DNA from: Ptiloglossa arizonensis | Lineage: Eukaryota; Arthropoda; Insecta; Hymenoptera; Colletidae | Assembly (NCBI RefSeq): GCF_051014685.1 | Contig: NW_027478876.1 | Location: forward strand, 1 to 64,000 | Length of the DNA stretch: 64,000 bases | Direction: 5' to 3' | Part shown: in pieces, positions 46,901 through 58,490 of the stretch | How positions within the stretch are numbered: position 1 is the stretch's first letter | Layout: the number at the start of each line of letters is the position of its first letter | Made by a program: the position numbers and the translations under genes | Notes under the pieces: generated by a model | The model's database searches: none | What the model was told of the DNA's origin: nothing | The model's input: only the letters and a program-made list of their open reading frames with translations

Positions 46901-49900
46901 AATCCGTTCGCGAGATATGGCAGTTTGGAGGTAAGAAATGCTTGAGAAACTCAAAATTTTCGCAGTTCTGATGCTCGACAAGCATAACTAGAACGTTCTA
47001 GGGGAAAAGCACGCATACCGTTGTAATCGGGCGACTTTCTACTTTCAGATGCATCAGAAATTTTGCGGATTGGTCAATCCGTTCGCGAGATATGGCAGTT
47101 TGGAAGAAAGAAACGCTTGAGAAACTCAAAATTTTCGCAGTTCTGATGCTCGAAACGATTAACTAGAACGGCCTAGGGGAAAAGTACGCATACCGTTATG
47201 ATCGGGCGAGTTTCTACTTTCAGATGCAACAGAAATTTTGGGGATTGGTCAATCCGTTCGCGAGATATGGCAGTTTGTAGGTAAGAAACGCTTGATAAAC
47301 TCAACATTTTCGCAGTTCTGATGCTCGAAACGAATAACTAGAACGGCCTAGGGGAAAAGTAGGCATACCGTTGTAATCGGGCGAGTTTGTACTTTCAGAT
47401 GCAACAGAAATTTTGCGGATTGGTCAATCCGTTCGCGAGATATGGCAGTTTGGAGGTAAGAAACGCTTGAGAAACTCAAAATTTTCGCAGTTCTGATGCT
47501 CGAAACGAATAACTAGAACGGACTAGGGGAAAAGTACGCATACCGTTGTAATCGGGCGAGTTTCTACTTTCAGATGCAACAGAAATTTTGCGGATTGGTC
47601 AATCCGTTCGCGAGATATGGCAGTTTGGAGGTAAGAAATGCTTGAGAAACTCAAAATTTTCGCAGTTCTGATGCTCGACAAGCATAACTAGAACGTTCTA
47701 GGGGAAAAGCACGCATACCGTTGTAATCGGGCGACTTTCTACTTTCAGATGCATCAGAAATTTTGCGGATTGGTCAATCCGTTCGCGAGATATGGCAGTT
47801 TGGAAGAAAGAAACGCTTGAGAAACTCAAAATTTTCGCAGTTCTGATGCTCGAAACGATTAACTAGAACGGCCTAGGGGAAAAGTACGCATACCGTTGTA
47901 ATCGGGCGAGTTTCTACTTTCAGATGCAACACAAATTTTGCGGATTGGTCAATCCGTTCGCGAGATATGGCAGTTTGGAGGAAAGAAACGCTTGAGAAAC
48001 TCAAAATTTTCGCAGTTCTGATGCTCGAAACGAATAACTAGAACTGCCTAATGGAAAACTACTCATTCGGTTGTAGTGGGGCGAGTTTCTACTTTCAGAT
48101 GCAAGAGAAATTTTGCCGATTGGTCAATCCGTTCGCGAGATATGGCAGTTTTGAAGTAAGAAACGCTTGAGAAACTCAAAATTTTCGCAGTTCTGATGCT
48201 CGAAACGAATAACTAGAACGGACTAGGGGAAAAGTACGCATACCGTTGTAATCGGGCGAGTTTCTACTTTCAGATGCAACAGAAATTTTGCGGATTGGTC
48301 AATCCGTTCGCGAGATATGGCAGTTTGGATGTAAGAAACGCTTGAGAAACTCCAAATTTTCGCAGTTCTGATGCTCGAAAAGAATAACTAGAACGGCCTA
48401 GGGGAAAAGTACGCATACCGTTGTAATCGGGTGAGTTTCTACTTTCAGATGCAACAGAAATTTTGCGGATTGGTCAATCCGTTCGCGAGATATGGCGGTT
48501 TGGAAGTAAGAAACGGTTGAGAAACTCAAAATTTTCGCAGTTCTGATGCTCGAAACGAATAACTAGAACGGACTAGGGGAGAAGTACGCATACCGTTGTA
48601 ATCGGGCGAGTTTCTACTTTCAGATGCAACAGAAATTTTGCGGATTGGTCAATCCGTTCGCGAGATATGGCAGTTTGGAGGTAAGAAATGCTTGAGAAAC
48701 TCAAAATTTTCGCAGTTCTGATGCTCGACAAGCATAACTAGAACGTTCTAGGGGAAAAGTACGCATTCCGTTATAATCGGGCGACTTTCTACTTTCAGAT
48801 GCATCAGAAATTTTGCGGATTGGTCAATCCGTTCGCGAGATATGGCAGTTTGGAAGTAAGAAACTCTTGAGAAACTCAAAATTTTCGCAGTTCTGATGCT
48901 CGAAACGATTAACTAGAACGGCCTAGGGGAAAAGTACGCATACCGTTGTAATCGGGCGAGTTTCTACTTTCAGATGCAACAGAAATTTTTCGGATTGGTC
49001 AATCCGTTCGCGAGATATGGCGGTTTGGAAGTAAGAAACGCTTGAGAAACTCAAAATTTTCGCAGTTCTGATGCTCGAAACGAATAACTAGAACGGCCTA
49101 GGGGAAAAGTACGCATACCGTTGTAATCGGGCGAGTTTCTACTTTCAGATGCAACAGAAATTTTGGGGATTGGTCAATCCGTTCGCGAGATATGGCAGTT
49201 TGTAGGTAAGAAACGCTTGATAAACTCAAAATTTTCGCAGTTCTGGTGCTCGAAACGAATAACTACAACGGTCTAGGGGAAAAGTACGCATACCGTTGTA
49301 ATCGGGCGAGTTTCTACTTTCAGATGCAACAGAAATTTTGCGGATTTGTCAATCCGTTCGCGAGATATGGCAGTTTGGAGGTAAGAAACGCTTGAGAAAC
49401 TCAAAATTTTCGCAGTTCTGATGCTCGACAAGCATAACTAGAACGTTCTAGGGGAAAAGTACGCATACCGTTGTAATCGGGCGACTTTCTACTTTCAGAT
49501 GCATCAGAAATTTTGCGGATTGGTCAATCCGTTCGCGAGATATGGCAGTTTGGAAGTAAGAAACGCTTGAGAAACTCAAAATTTTCGCAGTTCTGATGCT
49601 CGAAACGATTAACTAGAACGGCCTAGGGGAAAAGTACGCATTCCGTTGTAAACGGGCGAGTTTCTACTTTCAGATGCAACAGAAATTTTGCGGATTGGTC
49701 AATCCGTTCGCGAGATATGGCGGTTTGGAAGTAAGAAACGCTTGAGAAACTCAAAATTTTCGCAGTTCTGATGCTCGAAACGAATAACTAGAACGGCCTA
49801 GTGGAAAAGTACGCACACCGTTGTAATCGGGCGAGTTTCTACTTTCAGATGCAACAGAAATTTTGGGGATTGGTCAATCCGTTCGCGAGATATGGCAGTT

Positions 49901-52272
49901 TGTAGGTAAGAAACGCTTGAAAAACTCAAAATTTTCGCAGTTCTGATGCTTGAAAAGAATAACTAGAACGGCCTAGGGGAAAAGTACGCATACCGTTGTA
50001 ATCGGGTGAGTTTCTACTTTCAGATGCAACAGAAATTTTGCGGATTAGTCAATCCGTTCGCGAGATATGGCAGTTTGGAGGTAAGAAACGCTTGAGAAAC
50101 TAAAAATTTTCGCAGTTCTGATGCTCGAAACGAATAACTAGAACGGCCTAGGGGAAAAGTACGCATTCCGTTGTAAACGGGCGAGCTTCTACCTTCAGAT
50201 GCAACAGAAATTTTGCGGATTGCTCAATCCGTTCGCGAGGTATGGCAATTTGGAAGTAAGAAACGCTTGAAAAACTCAAAATTTTCGCAGTTCTGATGCT
50301 CGAAACGAATAACTAGGACGGACTAGGGGAAAAGTACGCATACCGTTGTAATCGGGCGAGTTTCTACTTTCAGATGCAACAGAAATTTTGCGGATTGGTC
50401 AATCCGTTCGCGAGATATGGCAGTTTGGAGGTAAGAAACGCTTGAGAAACTCAAAATTTTCGCAGTTCTGATGCTCGAAACGAATAACTAGAACGGCCTA
50501 GGGGAAAAGTACGCATTCCGTTGTAAACGGGCGAGTTTCTACCTTCAGATGCAACAGAAATTTTGCGGATTGCTCAATCAGTTCGCGAGGTATGGCAATT
50601 TGGAAGTAAGAAACGCTTGAAAAACTCAAAATTTTCGCAGTTCTGATGCTCGAAAAGAATAACTAGAACGGCCTAGGGGAAAAGTACGCATACCGTTGTA
50701 ATCGGGTGAGTTTCTACTTTCAGATGCAACAGAAATTTTGTGGATTAGTCAATCCGTTCGCGAGATATGGCAGTTTGGAGGTAAGAAACGCTTGAGAAAC
50801 TCAAAATTTTCGCAGTTCTGATGCTCGAAACGAATAACTAGAACGGACTAGGGGAAAAGTACGCATACCGTTGTAATCGGGCGAGTTTCTACTTTCAGAT
50901 GCAACAGAAATTTTGCGGATTGGTCAATCCGTTCGCGAGATATGGCGGTTTGGAAGTAAGAAACGCTTGAGAAACTCAAAATTTTCGCAGTTCTGATGCT
51001 CGAAACGAATAACTAGAACGGCCTAGGGGAAAAGTACGCATACCGTTGTAAACGGGCGAGTTTCTACCTTCAGATGCAACAGAAATTTTGCGGATTGCTC
51101 AATCCGTTCGCGAGGTATGGCAATTTGGAAGTAAGAAACGCTTGAAAAACTCAAAATTTTCGCAGTTCTGATGCTCGAAACGAATAACTAGAACGGACTA
51201 GGGGAGAAGTACGCATTCCGTTGTAATCGGGCGAGTTTCTACTTTCAGATGCAACAGAAATTTTGCGGATTGGTCAATCCGTTCGCGAGATATGGCAGTT
51301 TGGAGGTAAGAAATGCTTGAGAAACTCAAAATTTTCGCAGTTCTGATGCTCGACAAGCATAACTAGAACGTTCTAGGGGAAAAGCACGCATACCGTTGTA
51401 ATCGGGCGACTTTCTACTTTCAGATGCATCAGAAATTTTGCGGATTGGTCAATCCGTTCGCGAGATATGGCAGTTTGGAAGAAAGAAACGCTTGAGAAAC
51501 TCAAAATTTTCGCAGTTCTGATGCTCGAAACGATTAACTAGAACGGCCTAGGGGAAAAGTACGCATACCGTTATGATCGGGCGAGTTTCTACTTTCAGAT
51601 GCAACAGAAATTTTGGGGATTGGTCAATCCGTTCGCGAGATATGGCAGTTTGTAGGTAAGAAACGCTTGATAAACTCAACATTTTCGCAGTTCTGATGCT
51701 CGAAACGAATAACTAGAACGGCCTAGGGGAAAAGTAGGCATACCGTTGTAATCGGGCGAGTTTGTACTTTCAGATGCAACAGAAATTTTGCGGATTGGTC
51801 AATCCGTTCGCGAGATATGGCAGTTTGGAGGTAAGAAACGCTTGAGAAACTCAAAATTTTCGCAGTTCTGATGCTCGAAACGAATAACTAGAACGGACTA
51901 GGGGAAAAGTACGCATACCGTTGTAATCGGGCGAGTTTCTACTTTCAGATGCAACAGAAATTTTGCGGATTGGTCAATCCGTTCGCGAGATATGGCAGTT
52001 TGGAGGTAAGAAATGCTTGAGAAACTCAAAATTTTCGCAGTTCTGATGCTCGACAAGCATAACTAGAACGTTCTAGGGGAAAAGCACGCATACCGTTGTA
52101 ATCGGGCGACTTTCTACTTTCAGATGCATCAGAAATTTTGCGGATTGGTCAATCCGTTCGCGAGATATGGCAGTTTGGAAGAAAGAAACGCTTGAGAAAC
52201 TCAAAATTTTCGCAGTTCTGATGCTCGAAACGATTAACTAGAACGGCCTAGGGGAAAAGTACGCATACCGTT
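43781..52272 (+). repeat. Twenty-five-monomer higher-order repeat, 4,375 bp offset, two tracts of about 4.1 kb
   Basis: The tract 43,781-47,897 matches 48,156-52,272. Markers 4,375 bases apart: 'aaacggttgag' at about 44,137 and 48,512, 'ccgttataatcgg' at about 44,392 and 48,767, 'gaaactcttgag' at about 44,486 and 48,861, 'aactacaacggtc' at about 44,886 and 49,261, 'gcctagtgg' at 45,421 and 49,796, 'ttttgtggat' at about 46,361 and 50,736, and 'ccgttatgatcgggcg' at about 47,194 and 51,569. I found no difference at any marker compared, making this the freshest large duplication in the window. The tracts are separated by 258 bp that include the most diverged monomer. Confidence 0.9.
47950..48124 (+). 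repeat. Most diverged monomer of the window
   Basis: This copy has about a dozen differences from the consensus, most packed into positions 97-131: 'gaactgcc', 'taatgg', 'aaaactact', 'cattcgg' and 'gtagtgggg'. It also has 'ggaggaaag', 'gcaagag' and 'tgccgat'. It keeps the 175-bp length, the TCGCGA site and the A4T4 tract. It occurs once and is not copied with the duplicated tracts on either side. It may be an old relict or a copy brought in from elsewhere. Confidence 0.88.
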
Positions 52273-55080
52273 ATGATCGGGCGAGTTTCTACTATCAGAT
52301 GCAACAGAAATTTTGGGGATTGGTCAATCCGTTCGCGAGATATGGCAGTTTGTAGGTAAGAAACGCTTGATAAACTCAACATTTTCGCAGTTCTGATGCT
52401 CGAAACGAATAACTAGAACGGCCTAGGGGAAAAGTAGGCATACCGTTGTAATCGGGCGAGTTTGTACTTTCAGATGCAACAGAAATTTTGCGGATTGGTC
52501 AATCCGTTCGCGAGATATGGCAGTTTGGAGGTAAGAGACGCTTGAGAAACTCAAAATTTTCGCAGTTCTGATGCTCGACAAGCATAACTAGAACGTTCTA
52601 GGGGAAAAGTACGCATACCGTTGTAATCGGGCGTCTTTCTACTTTCAGATGCATCAGAAATTTTGCGGATTGGTCAAACCGTTCGCGAGATATGGCAGTT
52701 TGGATGTAAGAAACGCTTGAGAAACTCCAAATTTTCGCAGTTCTGATGCTCGAAAAGAATAACTAGAACGGCCTAGGGGAAAAGTACGCATACCGTTGTA
52801 ATCGGGTGAGTTTCTACTTTCAGATGCAACAGAAATTTTGCGGATTTGTCAATCCGTTCGCGAGATATGGCAGTTTGGAGGTAAGAAACGCTTGAAAAAC
52901 TCAAAATTTTCGCAGTTCTGGTGCTCGAAACGAATAACTAGAACGGACTAGGGGAAAAGTACGCATACCGTTGTAATCGGGCGAGTTTCTACTTTCAGAT
53001 GCAACAGAAATTTTGCGGATTTGTCAATCCGTTCGCGAGATATGGCAGTTTGGAGGTAAGAAACGCTTGAGAAACTCAAAATTTTCGCAGTTCTGATGCT
53101 CGACAAGCATAACTAGAACGTTCTAGGGGAAAAGTACGCATACCGTTGTAATCGGGCGACTTTCTACTTTCAGATGCATCAGAAATTTTGCGGATTGGTC
53201 AATCCGTTCGCGAGATATGGCAGTTTGGAAGTAAGAAACGCTTGAGAAACTCAAAATTTTCGCAGTTCTGATGCTCGAAACGATTAACTAGAACGGCCTA
53301 GGGGAAAAGTACGCATTCCGTTGTAAACGGGCGAGTTTCTTCTTTCAGATGCAACAGAAATTTTGCGGATTGGTCAATCCGTTCGCGAGATATGGCGGTT
53401 TGGAAGTAAGAAACGCTTGAGAAACTCAAAATTTTCGCAGTTCTGATGCTCGAAACGAATAACTAGAACGGCCTAGGGGAAAAGTACGCATACCGTTGTA
53501 ATCGGGCGAGTTTCTACTTTCAGATGCAACAGAAATTTTGGGGATTGGTCAATCCGTTCGCGAGATATGGCAGTTTGTAGGTAAGAAACGCTTGAAAAAC
53601 TCAAAATTTTCGCAGTTCTGATGCTCGAAAAGAATAACTAGAACGGCCTAGGGGAAAAGTACGCGTACCGTGGTAATCGGGTGAGTTTCTACTTTCAGAT
53701 GCAACAGAAATTTTGCGGATTAGTCAATCCGTTCGCGAGATATGGCAGTTTGGAGGTAAGAAACGCTTGAGAAACTAAAAATTTTCGCAGTTCTGATGCT
53801 CGAAACGAATAACTAGAACGGCCTAGGGGAAAAGTACGCATTCCGTTGTAAACGGGCGAGCTTCTACCTTCAGATGCAACAGAAATTTTGCGGATTGCTC
53901 AATCCGTTCGCGAGGTATGGCAATTTGGAAGTAAGAAACGCTTGAAAAACTCAAAATTTTCGCAGTTCTGATGCTCGAAACGAATAACTAGAACGGACTA
54001 GGGGAAAAGTACGCATACCGTTGTAATCGGGCGAGTTTCTACTTTCAGATGCAACAGAAATTTTGCGGATTGGTCAATCCGTTCGCGAGGTATGGCAGTT
54101 TGGAGGTAAGAAACGCTTGAGAAACTCAAAATTTTCGCAGTTCTGATGCTCGAAACGAATAACTAGAACGGCCTAGGGGAAAAGTACGCATTCCGTTGTA
54201 AACGGGCGAGTTTCTACCTTCAGATGCAACAGAAATTTTGCGGATTGCTCAATCAGTTCGCGAGGTATGGCAATTTGGAAGTAAGAAACGCTTGAAAAAC
54301 TCAAAATTTTCGCAGTTCTGATGCTCGAAAAGAATAACTAGAACGGCCTAGGGGAAAAGTACGCATACCGTTGTAATCGGGTGAGTTTCTACTTTCAGAT
54401 GCAACAGAAATTTTGCGGATTAGTCAATCCGTTCGCGAGATATGGCAGTTTGGAGGTAAGAAACGCTTGAGAAACTCAAAATTTTCGCAGTTCTGATGCT
54501 CGAAACGAATAACTAGAACGGACTAGGGGAAAAGTACGCATACCGTTGTAATCGGGCGAGTTTCTACTTTCAGATGCAACAGAAATTTTGCGGATTGGTC
54601 AATCCGTTCGCGAGATATGGCGGTTTGGAAGTAAGAAACGCTTGAGAAACTCAAAATTTTCGCAGTTCTGATGCTCGAAACGAATAACTAGAACGGACTA
54701 GGGGAAAAGTACGCATACCGTTGTAATCGGGCGAGTTTCTACTTTCAGATGCAACAGAAATTTTGCGGATTGGTCAATCCGTTCGCGAGATATGGCAGTT
54801 TGGAGGTAAGAAACGCTTGAGAAACTCAAAATTTTCGCAGTTCTGATGCTCGACAAGCATAACTAGAACGTTCTAGGGGAAAAGTACGCATACCGTTGTA
54901 ATCGGGCGACTTTCTACTTTCAGATGCATCAGAAATTTTGCGGATTGGTCAATCCGTTCGCGAGATATGGCAGTTTGGAAGTAAGAAACGCTTGAGAAAC
55001 TCAAAATTTTCGCAGTTCTGATGCTCGAAACGATTAACTAGAACGGCCTAGGGGAAAAGTACGCATACCGTTGTAATCGG
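52273..55080 (+). repeat. Mosaic of central-block monomers
   Basis: From about 52,690 this stretch follows the same series as 36,240-38,100, at an offset of 16,450 bases (94 monomers): 'tggatgtaag', 'ctccaaatttt', 'gggtgag', 'ttgtcaatcc', 'ctggtgctcg', then the cgacaagcataac/cgttct monomer, 'gcgagcttc' and 'aatcagttcgc'. Private changes include 'gtaagagacg' near 52,532, 'gggcgtctttc' near 52,629, 'gtcaaaccg' near 52,673, 'gtttcttcttt' near 53,336, and 'gcgtaccgtgg' near 53,664. No tandem copy follows, so it reads as a truncated last copy of the central unit. Confidence 0.75.
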
Positions 55081-58000
55081 GCGAGTTTATACTTTCAGAT
55101 GCAACAGAAATTTTGCGGATTGGTCAATCCGTTCGCGAGATATGGCGGTTTGGAAGTAAGAAACGCTTGAGATACTCAAAATTTTCGCAGTTCTGATGCT
55201 CGAAACGAATAACTAGAACGGCCTAGGGGAAAAGTACGCATACCGTTGTAATCGGGCGAGTTTCTACTTTCAGATGCAACAGAAATTTTGCGGATTGGTC
55301 AATCCGTTCGCGAGATATGGCAGTTTGTAGGTAAGAAACGCTTGAGAAACTCAAAATTTTCGCAGTTCTGATGCTCGAAACGAATAACTAGAACGGACCA
55401 GGGGAAAAGTACGCATACCGTTGTAATCGGGCGAGTTTCTACTTTCAGATGCAACAGAAATTTTGCGGATTGGTCAATCCGTTCGCGAGATATGGCAGTT
55501 TGGAGGTAAGAAACGCTTGAGAAACTCAAAATTTTCGCAGTTCTGATGCTCGAAACGAATAACTGGAACGGCCTAGGGGAAAAGTACGCATACCGTTGTA
55601 ATCGGGCGAGTTTCTACTTTCAGATGCAACAGAATTTTTGCGGATTAGTCAATCCGTTCGCGAGATATGGCAGTTTGGATGTAAGAAACGCTTGAGAAAC
55701 TCAAAATTTTCGCAGTTCTGATGCTCGACAAGCATAACTAGAACGGTCTAGGGGAAAAGTACGCATACCGTTGTAATCGGGCGAATTTCTACTTTCAGAT
55801 GCAACAGAAATTTTGCGGATTGGTCAATCCGTTCGCGAGATATGGCAGTTTGGAGGTAAGAAACGCTTGAGAAACTCAAAATTTTCGCAGTTCTGATGCT
55901 CGAAACGAATAACTAGAACGGACTAGGGGAAAAGTACGCATACCGTTGTAATCGGGCGAGTTTCTACTTTCAGATGCAACAGAAATTTTGCGGATTGGTC
56001 AATCCGTTCGCGAGATATGGCAGTTTGGGGGTAAGAAACGCTTGAGAAACTCCAAATTTTCGCAGTTCTGATGCTCGAAAAGAATAACTAGAACGGCCTA
56101 GGGGAAAAGTACGCACACCGTTGTAATCGGGCGAGTTTCTACTTTCAGATGCAACAGAAATTTTGCGGATTGGTCAATCCGTTCGCGAGATATGGCGGTT
56201 TGGAAGTAAGAAACGCTTGAGAAACTCAAAATTTTCGCAGTTCTGATGCTCGAAACGAATAACTAGAACGGCCTAGGGGAAAAGTACGCATACCGTTGTA
56301 ATCGGGCGAGTTTCTACTTTCAGATGCAACAGAATTTTTGCGGATTAGTCAATCCGTTCGCGAGATATGGCAGTTTGGAGGTAAGAAACGCTTGAGAAAC
56401 TCAAAATTTTCGCAGTTCTGATGCTCGACAAGCATAACTAGAACGGTCTAGGGGAGAAGTACGCATACCGTTGTAATCGGGCGAATTTCTACTTTCAGAT
56501 GCAACAGAAATTTTGCGGATTGGTCAATCCGTTCGCGAGATATGGCAGTTTGGAGGTAAGAAACGCTTGAGAAACTCAAAATTTTTGAAGTTCTGATGCT
56601 CGAAACGAATAACTAGAACGGACTAGGGGAAAGTACGCATACCGTTGTAATCGGGCGAGTTTCTACTTTCAGATGCAACAGAAATTTTGCGGATTGGTCA
56701 ATCCGTTCCCGAGATATGGCAGTTTGGAGGTAAGAAACGCTTGAGAAACTCAAAATTTTCGCAGTTCTGATGCTCGAAACGAATAACTAGAACGGCCTAG
56801 GGGAAAAGTACGCATACCGTTGTAAACGGGCGAGTTTCTACCTTCAGATGCAACAGAACTTTTGCGGATTGCTCAATCCGTTCGCGAGGTATGGCAATTT
56901 GGAAGTAAGAAACGCTTGAAAAACTCAAAATTTTCGCAGTTTTGATGCTCGAAACGAATAACTAGAACGTTCTAGGGGAAAAGTACGCATACCGTTGTAA
57001 TCGGGCGACTTTCTACTTTCAGATGCATCAGAAATTTTTCGGATTGGTCAATCCGTTCGCGAGATATGGCAGTTTGGAGGTAAGAAACGCTTGAGAAACT
57101 CCAAATTTTCGCAGTTCTGATGCTCGAAAAGAATAACTAGAACGGCCTAGGGGAAAAGTACGCATACCGTTGTAATCGGGTGAGTTTCTACTTTCAGATG
57201 CAACAGAAATTTTGCGGATTAGTCAATCCGTTCGCGAGATATGGCAGTTTGGAGGTAAGAAACGCTTGAGAAACTCAAAATTTTCGCAGTTCTGATGCTC
57301 GAAACGAATAACTAGAACGGACTAGGGGAAAAGTACGCATACCGTTGTAATCGGGCGAGTTTCTACTTTCAGATGCAACAGAAATTTTGCGGATTGGTCA
57401 ATCCGTTCGCGAGATATGGCAGTTTGGAGGTAAGAAACGCTAGAGAAACTCAAAATTTTCGCAGTTCTGATGCTCGAAACGAATAACTAGAACGGCCTAG
57501 GGGAAAAGTACGCATACCGTTGTAATCGGGCGAGTTTCTACTTTCAGGTGCAACAGAAATTTTGCGAATTAGTCAATCCGTTCGCGAGATATGGCAGTTT
57601 GGAGGTAAGAAACGCTTGAGAAACTCAAAATTTTCGCAGTTCTGATGCTCGACAAGCATAACTAGAACGGTCTAGGGGAAAAGTGCGCATACCGTTGTAA
57701 TCGGGCGACTTTCTACTTTCAGATGCAACAGACATTTTGCGGATTGGTCAATCCGTTCGCGAGATATGGCAGTTTGGAGGTAAGAAACGGTCGAGAAACT
57801 CAAAATTATCACAGTTCTGATACTCGAAACGAATAACCAGAACGGCCCAGGGGAAAAGTACGCATACCGTTGTAATCGGGCGAGTTTCTACTTTCAGATG
57901 CAACAGAAATTTTGCGGATTGGTCAATCCGTTCGCGAGATATGGCGGTTTGGAAGTAAGAAACGCTTGAGAATCTCAAAATTTTCGCAGTTCTGATGCTC

Positions 58001-58490
58001 GAAACGAATAACTAGAACGGCCTAGGGGAAAAGTACGCATACCGTTGTAAACGGGCGAGTTTCTACCTTCAGATGCAACAGAAATTTTGCGGATTGCTCA
58101 ATCCGTTCGCGAGGTATGGCAATTTGGAAGTAAGAAACGCTTGAAAAACTCAAAATTTTCGCAGTTTTGATGCTCGAAACGAATAACTAGAACGTTCTAG
58201 GGGAAAAGTACGCATACCGTTGTAATCGGGCGACTTTCTACTTTCAGATGCATCAGAAATGTTTCGGATTGGTCAATCCGTTCGCGAGATATGGCAGTTT
58301 GGAGGTAAGATACGCTTGAGAAACTCAAAATTTTCGCAGTTCTGATGCTCGAAACGAATAACTAGAACGGACTAGGGGAAAAGTACGCATACCGTTGTAA
58401 TCGGGCGAGTTTCTACTTTCAGATGCAACAGAAATTTTGCGGATTGGTCAATCCGTTCGCGAGATATGGCAGTTTGGAGGTAAGATACGC
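55081..58490 (+). repeat. Mosaic monomers with short four- and seven-monomer echoes
   Basis: Two echoes are visible. A 'cagaatttttgcgg' monomer followed by a cggtct and 'gggcgaatttc' monomer occurs near 55,630-55,790 and again near 56,330-56,490 (offset 700). A stretch with 'tgtaaacgggcg', 'gaggtatggcaa', 'gcagttttgatg' and cgttct occurs near 56,820-57,050 and near 58,045-58,275 (offset 1,225). Private changes include 'gtttatacttt' (55,086), 'gagatactc' (55,170), 'tttttgaag' (56,583), 'gttcccgag' (56,706) and 'ttcaggtgc' (57,544). A V monomer at 57,749 is not followed by T. Confidence 0.72.
56630..56632 (+). other. Second single-base deletion in the same A4 run
   Basis: The sequence reads aggggaaagtacg, one A short at monomer positions 106-109, exactly as at 29,681. 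After this point monomers begin at 175k-1. The same monomer carries a rare 'tttttgaag' in place of 'ttttcgcag' about 45 bases upstream, so the copy is unusual in two ways. Confidence 0.93.

Noticed and set aside
47950..48156. Insertion of a mobile element between the two 25-monomer tracts
   Set aside because: The segment is still satellite of exact 175-bp length in phase. There are no terminal repeats, target-site duplication or foreign sequence; it is only a diverged monomer.
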